Source: Solidesulfovibrio alcoholivorans DSM 5433
Lineage (GTDB): Bacteria > Desulfobacterota > Desulfovibrionia > Desulfovibrionales > Desulfovibrionaceae
NCBI RefSeq assembly: GCF_000702665.1
Contig: NZ_JNJA01000007.1
Location: 124,001 to 188,000 of the forward strand
DNA length: 64,000 bases
Reading direction: 5' to 3'
The notes below the pieces were generated by a model, which saw nothing but the letters and a program-made list of their open reading frames with translations, made no database searches and was not told the DNA's origin. The position numbers were made by a program, and so were the translations under genes. Positions 1 through 8,506 of the stretch are shown here, in pieces (the first letter of the stretch is position 1; each line of letters begins with the position of its first letter).

Positions 1-4
1 CGCC

Positions 5-613
5 ATGCCCGGTTCCGATGCCCTGGCCTTTTTCGGCGGCGTCTGCGCCGCCATGTCCCACGAGCTCAAAAACGTCCTGGCCGTCATCAACGAACAGGCC
101 GGGCTGCTCGGCGACCTGTCCTGCATGGCCGCCCGGGGCATGCCGCTCGACCCCGACCGCCTCGCCGCCGTGGCCGCCTGCCTGCAAAAGCAGGTCTGCC
201 GCGGCGACGCCATCCTCACGGACGTGAGCCGCTTCGCCCATACCGCCGATCCCGCCCCCCGCCCCCTGCCCCTGGGCGAGGCCGCCTGCCTGGCCGTTTC
301 CCTCTGCCAGCGCCGCGCCGCCATGCGCCAGGTGGCCCTCAGCGCGACGCCCGGCAGCGACGCCCTGGCCCCGGGCGGCGCCTTCGCTCTCGTCCGCCTC
401 GTCGCACTGTGCCTGGAACGGGCCATGGACACCCCGGACGCGGCCAAGGCCGTCACCGCCGCAGCGTCGGACGCCCCGGACGGCCCGACGCTCACCATCT
501 CCGGCATGGCCGCCGACGCCGCCCTGGGCGACGACGACCCGCTGCGCGAACTCGCCGCCGCCCAGGGCGCGCGTTTGGACGTCGTCCCGGGAGGGCTGAC
601 GCTGACGTGGTGA
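5..613 (+). CDS. Histidine-kinase-like dimerisation-domain protein (start possibly outside window)
   Basis: The 202-aa product opens with a histidine-kinase H-box (SHELKN, about residues 19-24) in a helix typical of HisKA dimerisation domains, so His20 would be the phospho-acceptor. After a second helical stretch I see none of the N, G1 or G2 boxes of a HATPase domain. The protein is therefore either a truncated kinase or a histidine-containing adaptor that receives phosphate from another kinase. The ATG at position 5 is at the window edge, so the true start may lie upstream. It ends just before a GC-rich 3'-end repeat. HisKA membership is well supported by the motif; the role is inference. 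Confidence 0.6.
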   Translation: MPGSDALAFFGGVCAAMSHELKNVLAVINEQAGLLGDLSCMAARGMPLDPDRLAAVAACLQKQVCRGDAILTDVSRFAHTADPAPRPLPLGEAACLAVSLCQRRAAMRQVALSATPGSDALAPGGAFALVRLVALCLERAMDTPDAAKAVTAAASDAPDGPTLTISGMAADAALGDDDPLRELAAAQGARLDVVPGGLTLTW

Positions 614-654
614 CGAGAGGGTGAGGCGAGAGAGGGAGAGGGGAAAGGATAAGA

Positions 655-700
655 GATGCCTCCGGCGGCCAGGAGGGGGGCACCCCCTCCTGGACCTCCC
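655..700 (+). repeat. 3'-end GC-rich repeat, type A, copy 1
   Basis: Begins GATGCCTCCGGCGGCC and continues into an 11-bp hairpin (669-679 pairs with 683-693, loop GCA), ending GGACCTCCC. A purine-rich spacer (GAGAGGGAGAGG type) separates it from the stop codon at 613. The same arrangement recurs after gabD (17825-17868, reverse) and after the second livF (45097-45142). It may act as a terminator or mRNA 3' stabiliser, although no T-tract follows. Confidence 0.75.
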
Positions 701-750
701 GAAAAGGGCTGTTCTGTTGCGCGCGGGGATGGACACGCAAGGCAACGACC

Positions 751-779
751 TGATTAAATTTCCTGACTATAATTATAAC
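751..779 (+). promoter_or_regulatory. Candidate sigma-70 promoter for nhaB
   Basis: An AT-rich island in GC-rich DNA contains overlapping -10-like hexamers TATAAT (768-773) and TATAAC (774-779). TGATTA (751-756) lies 17 bp upstream of the second and is only a weak -35 match. Transcription from here would start near 786 and give a leader of about 180 nt covering the folded segment at 825-951. Confidence 0.4.
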
Positions 780-824
780 TGCAACAGCCTGTCGGCCTCG
801 AAAACCGCCACCGCGCCTTTCGGC

Positions 825-951
825 GGGGGCGCGACGAGTCCTGGCCGGCGCGCCCCCGGGTCTTGGCCTGCAACCTCGCTTACTTTATTGTAAGGCGATT
901 GCCGCAACGGCCCAAGACCCATCTCGCGCGGCGCGTTTCCGGCGTCGCGCC
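825..951 (+). promoter_or_regulatory. Structured RNA leader upstream of nhaB (candidate cation riboswitch)
   Basis: Four stems can be drawn in order. A perfect 9-bp hairpin pairs GGGGGCGCG (825-833) with CGCGCCCCC (849-857). A long-range stem pairs GGGTCTTGG (858-866) with CCAAGACCC (912-920), extended by two more pairs past a bulge. It encloses TCGCTTAC (876-883) pairing with GTAAGGCGA (890-898, one bulge). A last hairpin pairs GGCGCG (930-935) with CGCGCC (946-951) and ends just before the AAGGAG Shine-Dalgarno at 954-959. Placement before a Na+/H+ antiporter recalls the Na+ and Li+ riboswitch classes found upstream of antiporter genes, but I cannot assign it to a class by eye. Confidence 0.5.
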
Positions 952-968
952 CAAAGGAGCGCACCCCC

Positions 969-2579
969 ATGCCAAGGACCCTGCCCCGGGCGTTTCTCGC
1001 CAACCTGCTCGGCGCTTCGCCCGACTGGTACAAACTGACCATCGCCGCCTTTCTCGTCGCCAATCCGCTGCTGCTGACCCTGGCCGGCCCCTTCGTCACG
1101 GGCTGGGCGCTCATTGCCGAATTCATCTTCACCCTGGCCATGGCCCTGTCCTGCTATCCCCTGCCGGCCGGCGGCCTGCTCGCCCTGGAGGCGGTGCTGC
1201 TCGGCATGACCAGCCCCGAAACCCTCTATGCCGAGGCCGAGCACAACTTTCCGGTCATTTTGCTGCTGATCTTCATGGTCGCCGGCATCTATTTCATGAA
1301 GGACATGCTGCAATACACCTTCACGAAGATCCTCATGAAAGTGCGCTCCAAGATCGCGCTGTCCCTGCTCTTTTGCTTCGCCGGGGCGTTTTTGTCCGCC
1401 TTCCTCGACGCCCTGACCGTGACTGCGGTCATCATCGCCGTGGCCTACGGCTTTTACGAAGTCTACCACCGCTACGTCTCGTCCGGGAAATGCCGCCTGG
1501 GCGACGAAACCGCCCTCACGGACGACTGCCGCAAGGACCTCAAGGAATTCCGCGGATTCTTGCGCAACCTCATGATGCACGGCGCGGTGGGCACGGCCCT
1601 TGGCGGCGTGTGCACGCTGGTCGGCGAACCGCAGAACCTGCTCGTGGCCCACGAGATGGGCTGGCATTTCGGGGAATTCTTCCTCAAGGTCGCCCCGGTC
1701 TCCATGCCGGTCCTGGTCCTCGGGCTGCTCACGACCGTCGTGGTCGAACGCTTCGGGCTGTACGGCTACGGCCACGCCCTGCCCCCCGCCGTGCGCGAAG
1801 TGCTGGCCGCCAACGACGCCAAGCGCCAGGCCGAGATGACCAAGCGGACCAAGGCCGCGCTCATCGTCCAGGCCGTGGCCGCCGTCTACCTCGTCGTGGC
1901 CCTGGCCCTGCATCTGGCCGAGGTCGGCATCATCGGCCTCTCCATCATCATTTTGCTCACGGCCCTTTGCGGCAAGACCGAAGAGCACCAGATCGGCAAC
2001 GCCTTCACCGAGGCCCTGCCCTTCACCGCCCTGCTCGTGGTCTTTTTCGCCATCGTCGCCGTCATCCACGACCAGCACCTGTTCGCCCCCATCACCGGGT
2101 TCGTGCTCTCGCTTTCCGGCAAGGACCAGACCGCCGCCTATTACCTGGCCAACGGCCTGCTCTCAATGATCAGCGACAACGTGTTCGTCGCCACGGTCTA
2201 CATCACCGAAACCAAGGCCCATTTCGTGAAGCTCTTCGCGTCCATGCCGGATCTCGGCATGGACGGGGCCGACCTTCTGGCCAAGCTCACCGACGCCAAG
2301 CTCTCCCGGGCCGACGTCCTGGCCGGCCTGCCGGCCGCGGCCCTGCCCAAGGTCACCGAGGCCATGGCGCAGTTCGACCGCCTGGCCGTGGCCATCAACA
2401 CCGGCACCAACATCCCGAGCGTGGCCACGCCCAACGGCCAGGCCGCCTTCCTGTTCCTGCTGACCTCGGCGCTGGCCCCGCTGATCCGCCTGTCCTACGG
2501 CCAGATGGTACGTCTGGCCCTGCCCTACACCATCGTGATGTCCCTCACGGGACTGGCCGCCTGCTGGTTCTTGCTGTAG
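969..2579 (+). CDS. nhaB: Na+/H+ antiporter NhaB
   Basis: A 536-aa polytopic membrane protein of NhaB length (about 510-530 aa in Enterobacteria). It has a characteristic N-terminal segment (ASPDWYK followed by paired hydrophobic helices), the [19 protein letters not shown] helix, and a C-terminal [15 protein letters not shown] segment, all typical of the family. NhaB exchanges external H+ for internal Na+ (or Li+) in the inner membrane, controlling pH and sodium. The ATG follows AAGGAG by nine bases. It is the first gene after a structured leader, which suggests RNA-level control. The permease downstream is separated from it by a very stable hairpin. Family assignment is confident; ion stoichiometry is taken from the family. 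Confidence 0.9.
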   Translation: MPRTLPRAFLANLLGASPDWYKLTIAAFLVANPLLLTLAGPFVTGWALIAEFIFTLAMALSCYPLPAGGLLALEAVLLGMTSPETLYAEAEHNFPVILLLIFMVAGIYFMKDMLQYTFTKILMKVRSKIALSLLFCFAGAFLSAFLDALTVTAVIIAVAYGFYEVYHRYVSSGKCRLGDETALTDDCRKDLKEFRGFLRNLMMHGAVGTALGGVCTLVGEPQNLLVAHEMGWHFGEFFLKVAPVSMPVLVLGLLTTVVVERFGLYGYGHALPPAVREVLAANDAKRQAEMTKRTKAALIVQAVAAVYLVVALALHLAEVGIIGLSIIILLTALCGKTEEHQIGNAFTEALPFTALLVVFFAIVAVIHDQHLFAPITGFVLSLSGKDQTAAYYLANGLLSMISDNVFVATVYITETKAHFVKLFASMPDLGMDGADLLAKLTDAKLSRADVLAGLPAAALPKVTEAMAQFDRLAVAINTGTNIPSVATPNGQAAFLFLLTSALAPLIRLSYGQMVRLALPYTIVMSLTGLAACWFLL

Positions 2580-2593
2580 GAGCCTTGCGCGGG

Positions 2594-2633
2594 CTTGCGG
2601 CCCCGCCGGGAATCGTCCCGGCGGGGCCGCAAG
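2594..2633 (+). terminator. 18-bp perfect hairpin between nhaB and the permease gene
   Basis: Arms 2594-2611 and 2616-2633 are perfect 18-base complements around the loop ATCG, and AGCCT/AGGCT flanks (2581-2585, 2636-2640) can extend the stem. No T-run follows, so it is either a non-canonical terminator of nhaB or a processing/stability element. The next gene's Shine-Dalgarno lies about 10 bases further on. Confidence 0.6.
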
Positions 2634-2657
2634 CGAGGCTTTGCAAGGAGGGACTCC

Positions 2658-3911
2658 ATGGCGGCGACTCCCCGGGAGGGAAGCGATTACCGGTTGCGGG
2701 CGCGGGAAATTCCCGTGGGCGCCCAAATGCTGTTCGTGGCCTTCGGCGCCCTGGTGCTGGTGCCGCTTTTAACGGGCCTCAACCCCAATGTGGCGCTTTT
2801 TTGCGCCGGCTGCGGCACCCTGCTCTACCAGCTGCTGACCAAGGGGCGCATCCCGATCTTCCTGGGCTCGTCCTTCGCCTTCATCGCGCCCATCATGTTC
2901 TGCGTCAAAACCTACGGCATCCCGGCCACGACCGGGGCGCTGGCCGCGGTCGGCGTGGTCTACGCCGCAGTGGCGCTCGTCATCCATCTGCGCGGACCGG
3001 CGTTTCTGACCAGGCTCCTGCCGACCATCGTCACCGGCCCGGTCATCATGGTCATCGGGCTCATCCTCGCCCCGGTCGGCGTGGCCATGGCCATGGGCAA
3101 GACCGGCGACGGCGCGGCCGCGCTCTTCCCCGAGCGGACCGCCATGCTCGTGTCCTTTTTCTCCCTGGCCGTGACCGTCACCGTGGCCATCTACGGCCGG
3201 GGCATGCTGCGCCTGGTGCCGATCCTGTGCGGCATCGGCGCGGGCTACCTGCTGAGCCTGTGCCTTGGCATGGTGGATTTCTCCGCCGTGGCCGCCGCGC
3301 CCTGGTTCGCCGTGCCCTCCTTCACCGCGCCCTCGTTTTCCTTAGACGCCATGGTCGTCATCGTGCCCGTGGCCATCGCGCCCATCATCGAGCATTTCGG
3401 CGGCATCCTGGCCATCGGCCAGGTGACGGGGCGCAACTACCTGGAAAACCCGGGCGTGGACCGCTCGCTCCTGGGCGACGGCGTGGCCACGGCGCTGGCG
3501 GGGTTTCTGGGCGGGCCGCCGCTGACCACCTACGCCGAGGTCACCGGGGCCGTGGCCCTGACCAAGATCTACAATCCCGCGCTCATGACCTGGGCGGCGC
3601 TCACCGCCCTGTGCCTGGCCTTTGTCGGCAAGCTCGGCGCGCTGCTCCAGAGCATCCCCACGCCGGTCATGGGCGGCATCATGCTGCTGCTCTTCGGCGC
3701 GATCATGGTCGTCGGGCTCAATTCCCTGGTGCTTGCGGGCGCGGACCTCATGGAGCCGCGCAACATGGTCATCGTGGCGCTCATCATCGTGTTCGGCATG
3801 GGGCGGATGACGTTCTCCCTGGGCGGCCTGCGCCTGGAAGGCATCGGCCTTGCCGGCGTGGCCGGCGTGCTGCTCAACCTGCTGCTGCCGCTGCCGCGCA
3901 AAAAGGAATAA
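2658..3911 (+). CDS. Uracil/xanthine permease (NCS2 family, UraA-like)
   Basis: The 417-aa product is an inner-membrane NCS2 transporter that imports a nucleobase, most likely uracil, with protons. Evidence includes the N-terminal VGAQMLFVAFGALVLVP helix, the LGSSFAFIAP signature, the IAPIIEHFGG segment carrying the conserved substrate-binding Glu, and the GGPPLTTYAEVTGAVALTK motif (NCS2: GGxPxTTYxENxG). The Asn of the usual ENxG is Val here. The length matches UraA/PyrP (about 430 aa). ATG 2658 is chosen because GGAGGG lies 8-13 bases upstream; an extension to 2595 would run through the hairpin. Uracil rather than xanthine is inferred from overall similarity. Confidence 0.87.
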   Translation: MAATPREGSDYRLRAREIPVGAQMLFVAFGALVLVPLLTGLNPNVALFCAGCGTLLYQLLTKGRIPIFLGSSFAFIAPIMFCVKTYGIPATTGALAAVGVVYAAVALVIHLRGPAFLTRLLPTIVTGPVIMVIGLILAPVGVAMAMGKTGDGAAALFPERTAMLVSFFSLAVTVTVAIYGRGMLRLVPILCGIGAGYLLSLCLGMVDFSAVAAAPWFAVPSFTAPSFSLDAMVVIVPVAIAPIIEHFGGILAIGQVTGRNYLENPGVDRSLLGDGVATALAGFLGGPPLTTYAEVTGAVALTKIYNPALMTWAALTALCLAFVGKLGALLQSIPTPVMGGIMLLLFGAIMVVGLNSLVLAGADLMEPRNMVIVALIIVFGMGRMTFSLGGLRLEGIGLAGVAGVLLNLLLPLPRKKE

Positions 3912-3925
3912 ACTGGCACGCAGGA

Positions 3926-3969
3926 TGCAAGAACATAGGGCAAGCGGAGGTTATCCCTATGTTCATGCA
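3926..3969 (+). promoter_or_regulatory. Hairpin occluding the start codon of the 33-aa peptide gene
   Basis: GAACATAGGG (3931-3940) is the exact complement of CCCTATGTTC (3955-3964). The pairing continues as TGCA/TGCA after a single A-A mismatch. The 14-nt loop carries the GGAGG Shine-Dalgarno (3946-3950), while the ATG (3959-3961) is paired inside the stem. This geometry would limit initiation unless the hairpin is opened. Confidence 0.6.
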
Positions 3970-4060
3970 AAAAATTCTCATTGTTTTCATGGTGGTTGCA
4001 TCCTGCTACGCCCTCTCCTGCCTGGCCGACATGGTTATCAAAACCAAACGGGCAGACTAA
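3959..4060 (+). CDS. 33-residue single-span membrane peptide
   Basis: A short reading frame with a good GGAGG at eight bases' spacing encodes a 33-aa peptide. It has a basic start (MFMQK), one hydrophobic segment of about 20 residues containing two cysteines, and a basic tail (KTKRAD). This looks like a small inner-membrane peptide or a cleaved signal-type peptide. It is not preceded by a promoter I can recognise and may be co-transcribed with the permease. I do not recognise a family. The paired start codon suggests translational control. It is too short for most gene callers, and its coding status is inferred from the ribosome-binding site and hydrophobic profile. Confidence 0.5.
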   Translation: MFMQKILIVFMVVASCYALSCLADMVIKTKRAD

Positions 4061-4087
4061 CGAAATAAAAAAGTTACCCTCCTCGCC

Positions 4088-4119
4088 GCGCCCGACCGGA
4101 AGGGACCCCGGCCGGGCGC
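4088..4119 (+). terminator. GC-rich hairpin downstream of the small peptide gene
   Basis: GCGCCCGACCGG (4088-4099) pairs with CCGGCCGGGCGC (4108-4119) with one mismatch. No T-tract follows. It could terminate the nhaB/permease/peptide transcript before the exopolysaccharide region. The remaining sequence up to 4247 shows no convincing gene. Confidence 0.4.
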
Positions 4120-4247
4120 GGGCCTACCCGCCCATCGAACAATCGCCCTTTCCCCTGTCCCCTTGCCTCAACGCAATATCCCGGATACGACTGGCTACAA
4201 TTATGGTATCCGCCAATGCAGTGCTTCGCCGACGTCGGGAGGGAGTC

Positions 4248-6416
4248 TTGTTTCGTCTGCCGTTTCTGACCGCACTGGCCATCGTCCTCAATTTCACCAC
4301 CCCGGCCGCAGCCTCAACCTTTTATGTCGATGCGGCTTCCGCGGGCGGCAATGGCTCTTCCTGGGCGACGGCTTGCAAGACTGTGACCCAGGGGCTCTCC
4401 GCAGCCGGCTCCGGCGATACCGTTGAAATCGCGGGCGGCACGTACAGCGGGGAAACCCTCACGGCCAGCGTCGCCGGCGTCACCGTGACCGGCAGCACCG
4501 CAAGCGGCAAGAACGGCACGGTCACCATCCGGGGCGTCGAAGGCCAGCCCGTGCTCACCGTCAGCGCGCAGACCACGTGGCGGCGCATTGTGTTCGACGG
4601 CACGGGAAACACGGACCAATACACGGTGGTCGTCAGCATCACCGGTGGCGCGCCGACCTTCGAGCAGTGCACCCTCGGCCCAGGCATGCAGCTGCTGTCC
4701 GTCGGTGCCGGCGGGGCGACCTTTTCCCGCTGCACCATCACCGGCGTACGCCGTGGTACGGAATACGGCCAAGCCATTTCCATCGCCTCAACCACATCCC
4801 CTGTGACATTCAACTACTGCCTGTTCTCGGACATGCAGTTCAACTACATCCAACCCCACACGGCCTCCCGGATCGATTTCAACAACTGCCTGCTGGCCGG
4901 CTTTTCCGGATATGTGCTTTACGCGGGATCGAGCGCCTCCGTCACGGACGGCGTGCATTTCAAAAACTGCTTGCTCATGGCCAACGGCTTCAACTCCCCC
5001 TCCCTCATCCAAAGCCTGTCGGCCGCCGCTCCCGTGACCCTGACCCACTGCCTGACCCAGCCCCGGTCCCCGGTGAACATCACGCAAAGCACCCAGCTCG
5101 GCAGCAACGTGACCGAGGACTCCCCCCTCGTCCCCGGCTCGCCCGGCCTCACCCACGGCCGCCGGCAGGCGCTTGTCAACCTCGGCATCGACGACGCCAT
5201 ACACCTTGACATGTGGAGCCAGATGTCGGCCGTGGCCAACGCCTACGGCATCCGCACCACGCTGGCCCTGAACGCGACGGAGGACATCGGCAGCACGGAC
5301 TGGGGCATCATGCAGGGGTTGGTCAACGCCGGGAACGAGGTGGCCGCCCACACCGCCCACCATGTCTATCTGCCCGAAAAAAACCTCTTGAACGTGACCG
5401 CCGAAAATGCCGACGCCACCCTGACCGTGACAAGCACCGACGCAGCCGCCCAAACCCTGACGCTGGCCGTGGGCGGTTCGACCGTCGCCTCCTTCGACCT
5501 CGCCGCCACGGGCTACGACACCATCGGCGGACTGAGCAGCGCCATCAACGCCCTGGACGGCTTTGCCGCCAGCGCGATCGCCATTTCCGGCACGAGCTAC
5601 ACCACCGCCCCGGTTCTTTCCCGGGACCTCAACGCCACAAGCGTGACCCTTACGCCGAACGTACAAGTGTCCCTGGCGCGAAACGACACGCAGTTTTTCG
5701 CCGACGAGATCACCGCGCCCAAGGATACCATCCAAAGCCAGCTCACCCAGCCGAACTCGAGCACCCCCTACGTCTGCAACAGCTTCGTCTACCCCTTCCT
5801 CGGCGCGGACAATGACACCATCGCCGCAACCGGCGCGGCCGGGTTCACCGCGGCGCGCGGCGGCTATTACGGCTCCTACGCCATGGGCGGCTTCTGGACG
5901 TCCAGCACGAGCCCGGGCGGCTACGACACGCTCAACATCTGGTCCATCGAGCCGGGGCAGGCCTTCGGCAAGGGCCTGGACGCCGCCACCCTGGCCCGGC
6001 GCGTCTCGGCCTTGCTGGAGTGGGCCAAATTCACCGGTGCGGCCATCTCCCTCTACAGCCATGGCGAAGACGAATACAGCCTGAGCGACTGGACGGCGCT
6101 GATCGACGTCCTGCGCGCCGACACCGAAGTGACCTTCGCCACGCTCCAGAACATCCGCGAATACGTGGCCACGAACGGCCAGCTTTCCTCCGGCGCCACC
6201 TACGTACGCACGGAGCCCTGGCCCGACGTGGCCGATTACACGCCGACGGCCGACTCGGCCCTGCTGCGGGCCGGTGCCGTCTACACCACGGCCATGACCG
6301 ACTTCGGCGGCCATACCGTGCCGGCAGGCACCATCCCGGCCGTGGGTCTGTACCAGTGGCCGGGCAATGCCGTCCCGACGCCGACCCCTGGGTTGCTGCT
6401 TCTGCTGCTTCATTAA
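4248..6416 (+). CDS. Secreted beta-helix / polysaccharide deacetylase-like protein with C-terminal poly-Leu tail
   Basis: A 722-aa exported protein. Residues 1-22 are a signal peptide ending PAAAS. Residues 23-310 look like a right-handed parallel beta-helix (opening STFYVDAASAGGNGSSWATA, then Thr/Val-rich repeats). Residues 310-660 form a NodB-type deacetylase-like domain with metal-site motifs IDDA (about 313) and HTAHH (about 367), plus a late LYSHGEDEY. An insertion of about 110 residues after HTAHH is also present in the deacetylase at 16549-17697. The chain ends VPTPTPGLLLLLLH, a tail shared in form with three other exported proteins here. I chose TTG 4248 because GGGAGGGAG precedes it; ATG 4203, in frame, has no ribosome-binding site. 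It probably acts on a matrix polysaccharide. Confidence 0.72.
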   Translation: MFRLPFLTALAIVLNFTTPAAASTFYVDAASAGGNGSSWATACKTVTQGLSAAGSGDTVEIAGGTYSGETLTASVAGVTVTGSTASGKNGTVTIRGVEGQPVLTVSAQTTWRRIVFDGTGNTDQYTVVVSITGGAPTFEQCTLGPGMQLLSVGAGGATFSRCTITGVRRGTEYGQAISIASTTSPVTFNYCLFSDMQFNYIQPHTASRIDFNNCLLAGFSGYVLYAGSSASVTDGVHFKNCLLMANGFNSPSLIQSLSAAAPVTLTHCLTQPRSPVNITQSTQLGSNVTEDSPLVPGSPGLTHGRRQALVNLGIDDAIHLDMWSQMSAVANAYGIRTTLALNATEDIGSTDWGIMQGLVNAGNEVAAHTAHHVYLPEKNLLNVTAENADATLTVTSTDAAAQTLTLAVGGSTVASFDLAATGYDTIGGLSSAINALDGFAASAIAISGTSYTTAPVLSRDLNATSVTLTPNVQVSLARNDTQFFADEITAPKDTIQSQLTQPNSSTPYVCNSFVYPFLGADNDTIAATGAAGFTAARGGYYGSYAMGGFWTSSTSPGGYDTLNIWSIEPGQAFGKGLDAATLARRVSALLEWAKFTGAAISLYSHGEDEYSLSDWTALIDVLRADTEVTFATLQNIREYVATNGQLSSGATYVRTEPWPDVADYTPTADSALLRAGAVYTTAMTDFGGHTVPAGTIPAVGLYQWPGNAVPTPTPGLLLLLLH

Positions 6417-6486
6417 GCGCCTCCCCTCTCTGCCCGGCTTCCTCTTTTTTCCCTGCCTCCTTGCTATTTCGGAGAATCACTCTCCC

Positions 6487-6501
6487 TGGCATCACCCTTG
6501 C
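6487..6501 (+). promoter_or_regulatory. Candidate sigma-54 promoter upstream of the exopolysaccharide operon
   Basis: TGGCATCACCCTTGC contains GG (6488-6489) and GC (6500-6501) separated by exactly 10 bases, matching the -24/-12 consensus with TTGC at -12. It lies about 285 bases before the PilZ-GT2 start. In the same gap (6417-6785) TTTCA-N5-TGAAA at 6690-6704 is a small dyad that could be an operator. I see no supported gene in this gap. Confidence 0.45.
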
Positions 6502-6785
6502 TTTCTCTCCCGTGGCCTCTTTTAAAACGATACCCGCTCCTGGACCCCAAGGGCAGGCCTACCATGTGTGCATCGGAAAGAGATAAACGATCTCAGAAAG
6601 ATGATTCCGGGTTGTTGCAACAGGTCACGACGATTCCCGAAAAGAAGCGCCGCCCCGTCCGCCCGATACGGCAACAAAAGCGGATCAGTTTTTCATAATG
6701 TGAAACAAAACGGCCGACACTCGGATGCGGGCGGCAGCCCCACAGGCCAGCCTGCGGCCGCAACCTCCAGGGAGCCACGACGATC

Positions 6786-8447
6786 ATGGAAGTCTTTCCC
6801 CGAGAAAAACCCGACCGCCGCTTCCTGCCGGACATCCCTTCCAAGGGAGCCACACGCCGCACCTATGACACCCGCTACTTTTCCGAAGGCAAGGCGGACG
6901 TCTATTCCGAAGACGGCAAGTACCGCGACTGCTCGGGCAACGTGGTCAACCTGTCCCAGGGCGGCATGTTGCTTTCGCCGGACAAGAAACTGCGCGTAGG
7001 ACAAAAGGCCATGCTGCGTTTCTTCCTGAACGCCGGCACCATGCCCGAAGGCTACGAATCCTACCTCAAGCTGCCCGCCACCGTCGTACGCGTGGATTCC
7101 GCCACAGGCCACGCGGCCTTCCAATTTGAACGGACCATCACCGAGAGCCTGCGCCGTCGGCGCTGGCGCTATTTCGAGGCGGCGGCCCTGCTCGGCATCA
7201 TGCTGGCGCTCATCGGCGTCTGGTTCATCAAAAAGGAAAGCATCTTCTACTTCTGGTTCGACGTGCCGGTCTTCCTCTACGGCCTGTGCGCCCTGTTCTA
7301 CCTGCTGTCGCGGTTCTTCTTCGCCGCCCTGTACCGGCCCTATCCGGCGGACGTGAACTTCACCCCGAGCGTGAGCATCATCGTTCCCTGCTTCAACGAA
7401 GAGAAATGGATCGAGCGCACCGTGCGCGGCTGCCTCAACCAGCACTATCCCGAGGAACTCCTGGAAGTGATCGTGGTGGACGACGGCAGCACCGACGGTT
7501 CCGTGGCCGCGCTCAAGGCCGTGCGGGACAAAGTCTATGACGAAGTGGGCGAACGGCTCATCATCCACGTCTTCCCCGAGAACCGGGGCAAACGCCACGC
7601 CATGGCCGCCGGGGCGCGCCGGGCCAAGGGCGACGTCATCGTGTTCGTGGATTCCGACAGCTTCCTCCAGCCCGATTCCGTGCTCCAGGTGGTGCAGCCG
7701 CTCAAGGACCAGCGCGTGGGCGCGGCCACGGGCCGGTGCGAGGTGGAAAACAAGTGGACCAACATGCTCACGCGCATGCAGGCCGTGCGCTACTTCGTGG
7801 GCTTTCGCATCTTCAAGGCGGCCGAGAGCATCTTCGACGTGGTGACCTGCCTCTCCGGCCCCCTGGCCTCCTACCGCCGCGACGTGCTCATGCGCTACCT
7901 CGACACCTGGGAACACCAGACCTACCTCGGCCAGCCCGCCACCTTCGGCGACGACCGCAGCCTCACCAACTACGTCCTCGGCAGCCATTACGCCGTGTAC
8001 CAGCACACGGCCGTGACCCACACCATCGTCCCCTCGACCTACAGCAAGTTCTTCAGCCAGCAGATGCGCTGGAAACGGTCCTGGCTGCGGGAGAGCCTGC
8101 GGGCCTGCCTTTTCATGTGGAAAAAAGAGCCCTTCATGGCCATCTCCTTCTACCTGGGCTTCCTGCTGCCGGTCCTGGCCCCGGTGGTGGTGCTGCGGGC
8201 CTTCGTCTTCATGCCGTGGGCCTATGGCATCTGGCCGGTCACGTACATCGCTGGCGTGTTTTTCATGAGCATGCTCATGTGCACGTCCTACCTCTTCCTC
8301 AAACGCTCAAATCTCTGGTTCTACGGCGTGCCCTTCTGCTTCTTCTACCTGTTCGTCCTGTTGTGGCAGATCGTCTGGGCCGTGTTGACATTCTGGAAGT
8401 CTTCATGGGGCACCAGGCCCTCGCACTTTGATTCCGAAGCGCATTAG
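6786..8447 (+). CDS. PilZ domain-fused family 2 glycosyltransferase (exopolysaccharide synthase)
   Basis: A 553-aa membrane synthase. Residues about 23-120 form a PilZ c-di-GMP-binding domain (an Arg-rich start, RRTYDTR, and NLSQGG matching the D/NxSxxG motif). Two membrane spans follow (about 133-185). The GT-A catalytic domain (about 200-430) has DDGSTDGS, the DSD metal motif, a GDD acceptor-base motif and QQMRW (QxxRW), the hallmarks of processive GT2 enzymes such as PgaC, Alg8 and hyaluronan synthase. Further spans close the channel. It presumably polymerises and translocates a sugar polymer from UDP-sugars under c-di-GMP control, combining regulator and synthase in one chain. It heads a tight operon reaching 17697. 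The polymer identity is not determinable. Confidence 0.88.
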   Translation: MEVFPREKPDRRFLPDIPSKGATRRTYDTRYFSEGKADVYSEDGKYRDCSGNVVNLSQGGMLLSPDKKLRVGQKAMLRFFLNAGTMPEGYESYLKLPATVVRVDSATGHAAFQFERTITESLRRRRWRYFEAAALLGIMLALIGVWFIKKESIFYFWFDVPVFLYGLCALFYLLSRFFFAALYRPYPADVNFTPSVSIIVPCFNEEKWIERTVRGCLNQHYPEELLEVIVVDDGSTDGSVAALKAVRDKVYDEVGERLIIHVFPENRGKRHAMAAGARRAKGDVIVFVDSDSFLQPDSVLQVVQPLKDQRVGAATGRCEVENKWTNMLTRMQAVRYFVGFRIFKAAESIFDVVTCLSGPLASYRRDVLMRYLDTWEHQTYLGQPATFGDDRSLTNYVLGSHYAVYQHTAVTHTIVPSTYSKFFSQQMRWKRSWLRESLRACLFMWKKEPFMAISFYLGFLLPVLAPVVVLRAFVFMPWAYGIWPVTYIAGVFFMSMLMCTSYLFLKRSNLWFYGVPFCFFYLFVLLWQIVWAVLTFWKSSWGTRPSHFDSEAH

Positions 8448-8506
8448 ACAGGGCAACCGGCAGACAGGAACGCAGCTAACAAACCCCAAGCCCCAGGGGC
8501 GACGCC

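Noticed and set aside
863-4060. 1065-codon rightward frame across nhaB and the permease
   Set aside because: It is an off-frame of two convincing membrane-protein genes. Only its last 33 codons (3959-4060) have an independent ribosome-binding site and are kept.
6369-6416. Poly-Leu C-termini as frameshift or repeat artefacts
   Set aside because: Codons are mixed and differ between the four genes, and each frame ends at a normal stop with a signal peptide and domains in the same frame.
6498-6698. 66-aa open frame in the leader of the exopolysaccharide operon
   Set aside because: No ribosome-binding site or recognisable feature; it overlaps the candidate sigma-54 promoter.
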